In this document: positions 14,677 through 20,032 of the stretch, one piece after another | Layout: every line of letters starts with the position of its first letter | Numbering within the stretch: the first letter of the stretch is position 1 | Assembly: GCA_910587145.1 (NCBI GenBank) | Contig: CAJUMH010000002.1 | Coordinates: forward strand, 134,637-154,668 | Reading direction: 5' to 3' | DNA from: an uncultured Ruthenibacterium sp. | GTDB lineage: Bacteria > Bacillota > Clostridia > Oscillospirales > Ruminococcaceae | DNA: 20,032 nucleotides | Notes under the pieces: model-generated | What the model was told of the DNA's origin: nothing | Database searches by the model: none | What the model saw: the letters and a program-made list of their open reading frames with translations, nothing else | Position numbers and translations under genes: made by a program

Positions 14677-15423
14677 TCAGGTGCGCGCGAGACCGTCAAC
14701 GCTGAGCACGACGCCTGTAATATAGCTGGCCTTTTCGCTGGCGAGGAAGACGAACGCGTTCGCAACGTCCTCCGGTTCGCCGATGCGGCCGAGAGGAATG
14801 CCCTTTACGATGCCGTCGATCATCTGCTGCGGCACAGCCTTCATCATATCGGTGTTTGTAACGCCTGGCGCCACGGCGTTTACACGGATGCCCGACGGGC
14901 CCAGCTCACGCGCGAGCGAAAGTGTAAAGCCGTTTACGGCAAACTTGCTGGTGGGATACGCGATGCCCGCGGGCTGGCCGTATTTGCTCACCATGCTGCT
15001 GGTGTTCAAAATCACGCCGCTGCCCTGTTCCTTCATGCCGTCCGCAACGGCGCGGCAGCAGTTGAATACCGCCTTCAGGTTCAGATCCATGGTCTGCGCG
15101 AACATTTCTTCGGTGTATGAGGTGAACGGCTCGCGGGCCGAAACACCCGCGTTGTTTACCAACACGTCGATTTTGCCGAACTCGGCGGCAACACCGTCGA
15201 ACGCGGCCTTTACTTCCTCGTAATTCGTAAGATTCGGCCAAATGCCCTTTACGCTCCATGCGGCGTTTTCCGCCTTCAGCGCGGCTACGGCTTTATCGGC
15301 CGTCTCCTGACGGGACGCGCACAGCACCACCTTCGCGCCCTCCTTCAGATACTCCTTCACAATGGCATAGCCGATCCCGCGCGAGCCGCCGGTGACAATG
15401 GCAACCTTTCCTTCCAACAGCAT
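14677..15423 (-). CDS. SDR family NAD(P)-dependent oxidoreductase (FabG/BaiA-like)
   Basis: A 248-residue classical short-chain dehydrogenase. The cofactor motif TGGSRGIG is at 11-18, NNAG at 90-93, N115 in the active-site helix, serines S142/S143, and the catalytic Y156 and K160 in YPTSK. The C-terminal half reads NAVAPGVTNTDM, then RIGEPEDVANAFVFLASEKA, ending SVDG. These features are shared by 3-oxoacyl-ACP reductases, gluconate 5-dehydrogenases and clostridial hydroxysteroid dehydrogenases such as BaiA, so the substrate cannot be fixed. It is not beside fatty-acid genes, so a FabG role in lipid synthesis is less likely. The ATG at 15423 has AAAGGAGA 9 bases upstream. It is transcribed from its own extended -10 promoter. 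Confidence 0.93.
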   Translation of the reverse strand: MLLEGKVAIVTGGSRGIGYAIVKEYLKEGAKVVLCASRQETADKAVAALKAENAAWSVKGIWPNLTNYEEVKAAFDGVAAEFGKIDVLVNNAGVSAREPFTSYTEEMFAQTMDLNLKAVFNCCRAVADGMKEQGSGVILNTSSMVSKYGQPAGIAYPTSKFAVNGFTLSLARELGPSGIRVNAVAPGVTNTDMMKAVPQQMIDGIVKGIPLGRIGEPEDVANAFVFLASEKASYITGVVLSVDGLART

Positions 15424-15457
15424 AACGATTTGTCTCCTTTATTCTGTATTTTCTTTT

Positions 15458-15480
15458 GCCCGGCACAGGATGTGCCGGGC
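15458..15480 (-). other. Perfect 10-bp hairpin in the SDR leader
   Basis: GCCCGGCACA (15458-15467) and TGTGCCGGGC (15471-15480) form a 10-bp stem with a 3-base loop, 16 bp upstream of the AAAGGAGA ribosome site in a leader of about 140 nt. In the minus direction it is followed by AAAAG, not T residues, so it is not a terminator for this gene. CAGGCAGG upstream in the leader could pair with CCTGCC just before the hairpin, giving an alternative fold. Confidence 0.55.
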
Positions 15481-15568
15481 TTTAAGGCAGGCCCGCACAA
15501 AGCCGGCGGCGCGGTTACTTCACTTTCCAATCTTACTGCCCTGCCTGCATGGTGCTGCCCCTGCTTTC

Positions 15569-15596
15569 AGTATAGCATGCCCCGAAAAAAACACAA
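15569..15596 (-). promoter_or_regulatory. SDR gene promoter (extended -10)
   Basis: On the minus strand TGCTATACT gives an extended -10 (TATACT, complement of 15569-15574), with TTGTGT (complement of 15591-15596) 16 bp upstream. The expected start is near 15562, leaving a leader of about 140 nt. Confidence 0.75.
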
Positions 15597-15630
15597 GAGA
15601 AAATTGTGATAAAAATAACAAAATTAAGAC

Positions 15631-15666
15631 AAAAGAAAGCTCCCCCGGCGCGGCCGGGGGAGCTTT
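15631..15666 (-). terminator. Intrinsic terminator of the amidohydrolase gene
   Basis: AAAGCTCCCCCGGC (15636-15649) and GCCGGGGGAGCTTT (15653-15666) form a perfect 14-bp stem with a 3-base loop, followed on the minus strand by CTTTTGTCTT. It starts 6 bp past the amidohydrolase stop and separates it from the SDR promoter. Confidence 0.92.
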
Positions 15667-15671
15667 ACCGG

Positions 15672-16826
15672 TTATTTTGCGGCTCCGGCAACCCGTTTGC
15701 CGCTGATGTATACGGCGCGGATGGCGGTATCGCTCACCATCACGTCGCCGTTTGCCAGTACGATGTCGGCGTCCTTGCCCACTTCCAGCGAGCCGACGCG
15801 GTCGGCAACGCCCAGATGGCGGGCCGGGTTGATGGTAATGGCCTTGAGCGCCTCGAACGGATCCATCCCGGCATTCACGGCCAGGCCCGCGCAGAGGGGC
15901 AGATACTGCTGGGGGATCACCGAGGAATCGGTGATGATGCTCACCTGGCAGCCCGCGCGCGCCAGAATGCCCGGCGTTTCGAAGCTTTTGTTCGCAAGCT
16001 CTAATTTGCTGGCGTGTGTGAGCGTGGGGCCAACGGCCACCGGGCAGCCGGAGCGGGCTACGATCTCCGGGATCAGGTGCCCCTCGGTGCAGTGCTCCAG
16101 CGTCATCTTTACGCCAAACTCCCTGGCGATGCGGATGGCCGTGCAGATATCGTCCGCCCGGTGGGCGTGCGCCTTCAGGGGGATCTCGCCCTTCAATACG
16201 GGGATCAGGGCCTCCAGCTTCATATCGAACTTGGGCTGCTTTTGCACGTCGTCCGCAGCGGCTTCCCTGCGGCGCAGGTAATCCTGCGCGGCAAACAGCA
16301 TTTCGCGCAGCTTGGCCGCGGTGGACATACGGGCCGAATTGCCCTTATCCCTATAGCAGCGCTTGGGGTTTTCACCAAAGGCGCATTTCATGGCGACGGG
16401 GTCTTTTAAGATCATATCATCCACGCAACTGCCATAGGTCTTCACCGCAAAGAACGTGCCGCCCAGCACGTTGGCGCTGCCGGGGCCGACGCCCACGGTT
16501 GTTACGCCGCCGGCGCGGGCCATCTCAATGGAGCGGTCCTGCGGGTTGAAGCTGTCGATGCCGCGCAGCTGCGGCGAAAGGATATCGCCCATCTCGTTGT
16601 AATCGATGGAGTCGTACCCCATGCCGTAGCCGTCCAGCGCAAGGTGGCTGTGTGCGTCCACAAAACCGGGATACACGCGCAGCCCGGCGGCGTCCACCAC
16701 CTCTTCGCCGGGCGCGGGCGAAAGGCCGGGTGCGATGGCCTTGATGACGCCGTTTTCTACGGCGATATCGGCCTGCAGGGGCTCGGGGCCGGCCACGGTA
16801 TACACGGTTCCGTTTTTGATCAGCAT
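15672..16826 (-). CDS. Amidohydrolase family protein
   Basis: A 384-residue metal-dependent hydrolase of the amidohydrolase (TIM-barrel) superfamily, related to imidazolonepropionase-like and aryldialkylphosphatase-like members. The N-terminal beta-sandwich strand is LIKNGTVYTV. The metal motif H59-x-H61 is in GFVDAHSHL; further likely ligands are H222 (KAHAHRADDI), H245 (LEHCTEGH) and D300 (IITDSS). The C-terminal signature is TINPARHLGVADRVGSLEVG, with KDADIVL after it. No signal peptide, so cytoplasmic. The substrate is unknown; cyclic amides or peptides are typical. Two in-frame ATGs exist; the one at 16826 has GAAGGAG at 7 bases, the one at 16832 only 1 base away. It lies downstream of htpG but probably has its own weak promoter. 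Confidence 0.93.
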   Translation of the reverse strand: MLIKNGTVYTVAGPEPLQADIAVENGVIKAIAPGLSPAPGEEVVDAAGLRVYPGFVDAHSHLALDGYGMGYDSIDYNEMGDILSPQLRGIDSFNPQDRSIEMARAGGVTTVGVGPGSANVLGGTFFAVKTYGSCVDDMILKDPVAMKCAFGENPKRCYRDKGNSARMSTAAKLREMLFAAQDYLRRREAAADDVQKQPKFDMKLEALIPVLKGEIPLKAHAHRADDICTAIRIAREFGVKMTLEHCTEGHLIPEIVARSGCPVAVGPTLTHASKLELANKSFETPGILARAGCQVSIITDSSVIPQQYLPLCAGLAVNAGMDPFEALKAITINPARHLGVADRVGSLEVGKDADIVLANGDVMVSDTAIRAVYISGKRVAGAAK

Positions 16827-16832
16827 ATGCAT

Positions 16833-16995
16833 TCTCCTTCGTATGTTTTCGCAGGCTTCCAGAATAAAATATGCAGGGGAGACGCCGCTTTTTTTCTGCG
16901 GCGCCGGCAGAAAACAACGCCGCAGAATTCTGCCGGTTAGGCGCGTTTGCCGCGCGCTCTCAACCCGCGTTCTGCGGCGTGGTTCTCCGTACTTT
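16833..16995 (-). other. htpG-amidohydrolase gap with overlapping inverted repeats
   Basis: This gap holds no gene but several competing dyads. CCGGCAGAA (16904-16912) pairs with TTCTGCCGG (16928-16936). GCAGAATTCTGC (16922-16933) is a perfect palindrome. CGCCGC (16883-16888) pairs with GCGGCG (16898-16903). None is followed by a T-run in the minus direction, so they are at best a weak htpG terminator. Only a poor -10 candidate (TATTTT near 16867) precedes the amidohydrolase gene. Confidence 0.45.
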
Positions 16996-18921
16996 TTACA
17001 CCATCAGCTTGCAAACACTGTTGGCATAGGCCACGGGATCCTCCAGCGAAAGGCCCTCGATCAGCAGCGCCTGCGCGTACAGGATCTCGCTGTAGGCGGC
17101 CAGCTTTTCGGTCTCGCCCGCGTCGTGCAGGCGCCGGAGCGCCTCGAACACCTCGTGGCCGCCGTTAATCTCCAGTATCTTTTCGCTCGTCACCTTTTCG
17201 GGCTGGGCGGGCATGCTGTTCAGCACCTTTTCCATCTCGATGGAAAGCGGGCCGCTGCTGGACAGGCACACCGGGTGCGTTTTCAGCCGCTGCGAGAGCT
17301 TTACCTCCACAACCTTGCCGGAAAGCGCGTCCTTCATGGCGTCGAACAGGCTTTTGTTTTCTTCGTTTTTGGCCTTTACCTCTTCTTTTTCTGCCTCGGT
17401 TTCAATGCCGAGATCGTCCGAAGAAATGTTCCGGAACTCTTTTTCCTTTTCCTTGTCGCCGTAATTGCGCAGCATCTGCAGCATGAACTCGTCTACATCG
17501 TCCGTCAGATACAGAATATCGTATCCTTTGTCCAGCACACGCTCGGCGGCGGGCAGCCGGGCAAGGCGCTCGGTGCTTTCGCCGGCGGCGTAATAGAGAT
17601 ATTTCTGCTCCTCGGGCATGGCCTCGTAGTATTCGCGCAGGGTAACAAGCTTATTTTGCTTTGCACTGTGGAACAGGAGCAGATCCTGCAGGAGCTCCTT
17701 GTTCATGCCATAAGAGGCGTAGCAACCCATCTTCAGCTGCAGGCCGAAGTTTTTAAAGAATTTTTCGTAATCCTCGCGCTCGTTTTTCAGCCAGGAGGCC
17801 AGCTCGCTTTTGATCTTGCGCTCGAGCGTCGATTTAATCAGCTTCAGCTGGCTGTCGTGCTGCAGCATCTCGCGGCTGATGTTCAAACTCAGATCCTCGC
17901 TGTCCACAAGGCCCTTCACGAAGCTGAAATAATCGGGCAGCAGATCGGCGCATTTTTCCATGATGAGCACGCCGCTGGAATACAGCTGCAGGCCCTTTTC
18001 GTACTCCTTTGTATAATAATTGTACGGGGTGTTCGAGGGAACGAACAGCAGCGCGCGAAATGTGGCCGTGCCCTCGGTTTTGCTCTGAACCACGCGCGCG
18101 GGCTCGGAATAATCGCTGAATTTTTCGCGGTAGAACGCGGCGTATTCTTCCTTGGATACATCCTTTTTATCACGCTTCCAGATGGGCACCATGCTGTTCA
18201 GCGTTTCGTCCTCGGTGTACGATTCGTATTCCGGCGCCTTGTAATGCCCCTCATCGTCCTTGTCGGTGCCTTCAATGGGGCGCTGCTTTTCCCGCAGCAT
18301 TTTAATGGGATAGCGGATATAGTCGGAATACTTTTTCACAATGTCCACAAGGCGCCATTCGTCGAGGAATTCATCGTACCGCTCCTCGCCCTCGTTTTCT
18401 TTCATCACGAGGATCACCTCGGTGCCGACATCCTCCTTATCGCACGGCTCCAGTGTATAGCCGTCCGCGCCCGCAGATTCCCATTGCCAGGCCTCGTTTT
18501 CGCCAAACGCGCGGCTGCGCACCGTAACACGGCTTGCCACCATAAACGCGGAATAAAAGCCCACGCCGAACTGGCCGATCACATCCACCTTGCCGCCGGT
18601 TTCGTTTTCCCTTTTAAAATCCAGACTGCCGCTTTTGGCAATGGTGCCAAGGTTTTTTTCCAGCTCGTCCCTCGTCATGCCGATGCCGTTGTCGCACACC
18701 GTCAGCGTGCGCGCATCCTTGTCCAGCGAAAGCCGAATGAGAAAATCTTCTTTTTTGGTGGATACGGTATCGTCTGTGAGGCTGCGGAAATAGAGCTTGT
18801 CAATGGCATCGCTCGCATTGCTGACAAGCTCGCGCAGAAAGATCTCTTTGTGCGTATAAATGGAATGGATCATCATATCCAGCAGACGTTTGGATTCTGC
18901 TCGGAATTGTTTTTTTGACAT
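16996..18921 (-). CDS. htpG: Molecular chaperone HtpG (Hsp90)
   Basis: A 641-residue bacterial Hsp90 dimeric ATP-dependent chaperone. The N-terminal GHKL ATPase domain has E31 and N35 (ELVSNASDAID), DNGIGM (77-82), GTIAKSG (92-98) and the GQFGVGFYSAF lid motif. The middle domain contains the catalytic arginine region (SLNISREMLQ), and the C-terminal dimerisation domain runs from about 500. Length is normal. The ATG at 18921 begins MSKKQFRAESKRLL, the usual family start, but AGGAGG is 10 bases away. A GTG at 18927 is 4 bases from the same site and would add two residues. It is transcribed alone from a consensus-like promoter overlapped by a CIRCE element, so heat induction through HrcA is expected. 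Confidence 0.98.
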   Translation of the reverse strand: MSKKQFRAESKRLLDMMIHSIYTHKEIFLRELVSNASDAIDKLYFRSLTDDTVSTKKEDFLIRLSLDKDARTLTVCDNGIGMTRDELEKNLGTIAKSGSLDFKRENETGGKVDVIGQFGVGFYSAFMVASRVTVRSRAFGENEAWQWESAGADGYTLEPCDKEDVGTEVILVMKENEGEERYDEFLDEWRLVDIVKKYSDYIRYPIKMLREKQRPIEGTDKDDEGHYKAPEYESYTEDETLNSMVPIWKRDKKDVSKEEYAAFYREKFSDYSEPARVVQSKTEGTATFRALLFVPSNTPYNYYTKEYEKGLQLYSSGVLIMEKCADLLPDYFSFVKGLVDSEDLSLNISREMLQHDSQLKLIKSTLERKIKSELASWLKNEREDYEKFFKNFGLQLKMGCYASYGMNKELLQDLLLFHSAKQNKLVTLREYYEAMPEEQKYLYYAAGESTERLARLPAAERVLDKGYDILYLTDDVDEFMLQMLRNYGDKEKEKEFRNISSDDLGIETEAEKEEVKAKNEENKSLFDAMKDALSGKVVEVKLSQRLKTHPVCLSSSGPLSIEMEKVLNSMPAQPEKVTSEKILEINGGHEVFEALRRLHDAGETEKLAAYSEILYAQALLIEGLSLEDPVAYANSVCKLMV

Positions 18922-18945
18922 CTTCACATTGCCTCCTGATAAAAA

Positions 18946-18972
18946 TTAGCACTCTTGATGCTTGACTGCTAA
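18946..18972. promoter_or_regulatory. CIRCE element (HrcA operator) of htpG
   Basis: TTAGCACTC (18946-18954), a 9-bp spacer and GACTGCTAA (18964-18972) match the CIRCE consensus TTAGCACTC-N9-GAGTGCTAA at 17 of 18 positions. It overlaps the predicted htpG start point (about 18969) and precedes the AGGAGG site. HrcA bound here would block transcription until heat shock titrates GroEL. Confidence 0.93.
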
Positions 18973-18975
18973 TTT

Positions 18976-19004
18976 AGTATACGCCAAACGCCGAAAAACT
19001 GCAA
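18976..19004 (-). promoter_or_regulatory. htpG promoter
   Basis: On the minus strand TTGCAG (complement of 18999-19004), a 17-bp spacer and TATACT (complement of 18976-18981) form a good housekeeping promoter placed immediately upstream of the CIRCE element. Confidence 0.88.
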
Positions 19005-19114
19005 GACTTTTTTGTGAAATTCAAAAAAACTTCATAACTTTTCGATCCTTGAGGCGCCGAACCTGAAAATTTGAAAAAAACTGTCACAAGCGTGTGTTTT
19101 TTTGCGCTGTGGGC

Positions 19115-19143
19115 TTGCTTGTATGGGCAATCTGCTGTAAAAT
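19115..19143 (+). promoter_or_regulatory. Rightward promoter divergent from htpG
   Basis: TTGCTT (19115-19120), a 17-bp spacer and TAAAAT (19138-19143). The expected start is near 19150, giving a leader of about 214 nt before the GTG start at 19364. Confidence 0.65.
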
Positions 19144-19149
19144 GATAAA

Positions 19150-19363
19150 AGTACATCCAATCCAATGGGTCGGGTGCGGTGTACCTGCCGGGTGCGGGCG
19201 CCGCAAAGGCTCATTCGGGCGCCGCCGGACGCGGGCAAAAGATACTTTGAAAAACGCGCGGCAGAAGCTCCCGGAAAAAAGCGGATCGCGCTTTTTCTGC
19301 TGGTTGCCGCGCGCCGCCTGCCGGGGCGCGCATGGTTTTGAATTTGGAAAGGGCGGTGTTTTT
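19150..19363 (+). other. Long leader with attenuator-like hairpin and a 58-codon ORF
   Basis: AAAAAGCG (19276-19283) and CGCTTTTT (19289-19296) form an 8-bp hairpin flanked by A and T runs, resembling an intrinsic terminator inside the leader. CGGGCGCCGC occurs twice (about 19196-19205 and 19217-19226). A small ORF at 19165-19341 (58 residues, basic, with a hydrophobic patch ALFLLVAA) starts 15 nt from the predicted transcript start but has no ribosome site. It ends 22 bp before the main start. I rate the ORF as doubtful. Confidence 0.4.
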
Positions 19364-20032
19364 GTGCCGACAAAAGACTTTTTTTCCGGCTCGGGCCCCG
19401 AGCGGGAAACGATAAGAGGGAGCCAAGGCTCCCGGGAGCAGGATGATTCCTTTGCGGGAATGCAAAAGCTGGATCTTGATTTCTTCGGGGAGGGAACAGG
19501 CGGCGCGCAGGACGAGGTATCGTTTGACGCGCTGTTTGACGAGCTGCCGCAGCAGCCGGCCCGCGGCACGACCCCTGCGCCCGGCCCCGCGAAAGCCGCG
19601 CCGTTCGTGTTTGACGAAGGGCCTTCCGCAGAAGCCGCAAAGCCCAAGGCTGCACCGGCTCAGCGTCCGGCACAGCCGTCGCCCTCGGCTCCGTCCGCCG
19701 CTCCGGCCGGACGCGCCGCACCCGCGCGGCGCGCGGCGCAGCCCTCGTTCGATTTGAGCGCTCTGGAAAAAGAGATCGACCGCCGGCCGCAGACATCCCG
19801 GCCGGAAGAATTAGAGGGTTATACTCCGCTTGCGCTGGATTTTGATCTGGATGACGAGCCGCCGCGCCCGGCGGAAAACGCGCGGCCCGCCGCGCCCGCG
19901 CCAGCCCCGTTCGTACTGGATGAGCGGCCGGCTCCGGCAACGGCCCCGGCGCAGCCCGTTCCGCCGCCCGCGGCGCAGCGCCCGGCGGAAAACGCGCGGC
20001 CCGCCGCGCCCGCGCCAGCCCCGTTCGTACTG
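19364..20032 (+). CDS. Pro/Ala-rich low-complexity protein with acidic motifs (partial, runs off right edge)
   Basis: An open frame of 223 codons without a stop. The GTG at 19364 is chosen because a GGAAAGGGCGG site ends 7 bases before it; the frame is open further upstream, but no better start is seen. The protein begins MPTKDFFSGSGPERE and has no signal peptide or membrane segment. Short acidic-hydrophobic motifs (KLDLDFFGEG, SFDALFDELP, PFVFDEG, SFDLSALEKEID, LALDFDLDDE, PFVLDE) alternate with proline/alanine-rich linkers. This suggests a disordered N-terminal region of a larger cytoplasmic protein with repeated binding motifs. I recognise no family. Minus-strand frames over the same DNA are arginine/proline-rich shadows. 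Confidence 0.7.
   Translation, partial: MPTKDFFSGSGPERETIRGSQGSREQDDSFAGMQKLDLDFFGEGTGGAQDEVSFDALFDELPQQPARGTTPAPGPAKAAPFVFDEGPSAEAAKPKAAPAQRPAQPSPSAPSAAPAGRAAPARRAAQPSFDLSALEKEIDRRPQTSRPEELEGYTPLALDFDLDDEPPRPAENARPAAPAPAPFVLDERPAPATAPAQPVPPPAAQRPAENARPAAPAPAPFVL
19865..20032 (+). repeat. Exact 54-bp direct repeat, 114-bp period
   Basis: Positions 19865-19918 and 19979-20032 are identical over 54 bases, and the second copy is cut by the window end. The period of 114 bp equals 38 codons, so the reading frame is kept. The repeated peptide begins RPAENARPAAPAPAP and ends in FVL. The intervening 60 bp encode another P/A-rich linker. Full identity at DNA level points to recent duplication or gene conversion inside the gene. 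Confidence 0.85.

Noticed and set aside
15458..15480. Terminator of a plus-strand transcript
   Set aside because: The plus-strand tail is only TTTAAGG, and no plus-strand gene lies upstream.
15424..15562. A known riboswitch in the SDR leader
   Set aside because: I compared it by eye with cobalamin, SAM, lysine and ZTP core motifs and found no match.
16735..18918. A 727-codon open frame on the plus strand
   Set aside because: It is the antisense shadow of htpG, with no recognisable domain.

Overview
The window looks like a chromosomal segment of a high-GC Firmicute, most likely a clostridial gut-type anaerobe (Oscillospirales or Christensenellales would fit). That placement is inference. It rests on GC near 60% by eye, the order dgt-dnaG-rpoD, strong AGGAGG-type ribosome sites with GTG/TTG starts, a YtvI-type sporulation-associated membrane protein, and a CIRCE operator. 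No rRNA, tRNA, CRISPR array, insertion sequence or phage gene was recognised.

Layout. Positions 1-175 hold a near-consensus leftward promoter and a structured leader leaving the left edge, with a tandem 21-bp repeat just upstream of its -35 box. Positions 272-5001 (minus strand) are a housekeeping cluster: dgt (dNTPase), dnaG (primase), rpoD (primary sigma factor), then an Rrf2-family regulator with three cysteines placed for an Fe-S cluster. The dnaG-rpoD spacer contains degenerate repeats of about 36 nt. Positions 5151-6392 (minus) hold a YigZ/IMPACT protein and rpmE (zinc-type bL31), separated by tandem terminators. Positions 6519-10950 (plus) are a three-gene unit: ytvI-like permease, uvrC (excision nuclease) and a BaiN/HI0933-type flavoprotein, closed by an intrinsic terminator.

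Positions 11011-13215 (plus) are a decayed sugar-catabolism locus. It has a clear promoter, an inverted-repeat operator candidate and good ribosome sites. Two of its reading units are out-of-frame chimeras: an unknown 5' end joined to the C-terminal half of a transaldolase, and the N-terminus of an L-fucose/L-arabinose-type isomerase joined to the C-terminus of a ROK protein. Only the beta-hydroxyacid dehydrogenase between them is intact. Transaldolase, fucose-type isomerase and a YihU-like reductase with a basic residue in its substrate loop together suggest a relic of transaldolase-type sulfoglycolysis. That is a hypothesis only.

Positions 13297-16826 (minus) hold a membrane-anchored XRE regulator, an SDR oxidoreductase and an amidohydrolase, the last two with their own promoters or terminators. 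Positions 16996-19004 are htpG under a near-perfect CIRCE element overlapping its start point, implying HrcA control. From 19115 to the right edge, a divergent promoter and long leader precede an unrecognised Pro/Ala-rich, acidic-motif protein. It runs off the window and contains a 54-bp exact DNA repeat at a 114-bp period.
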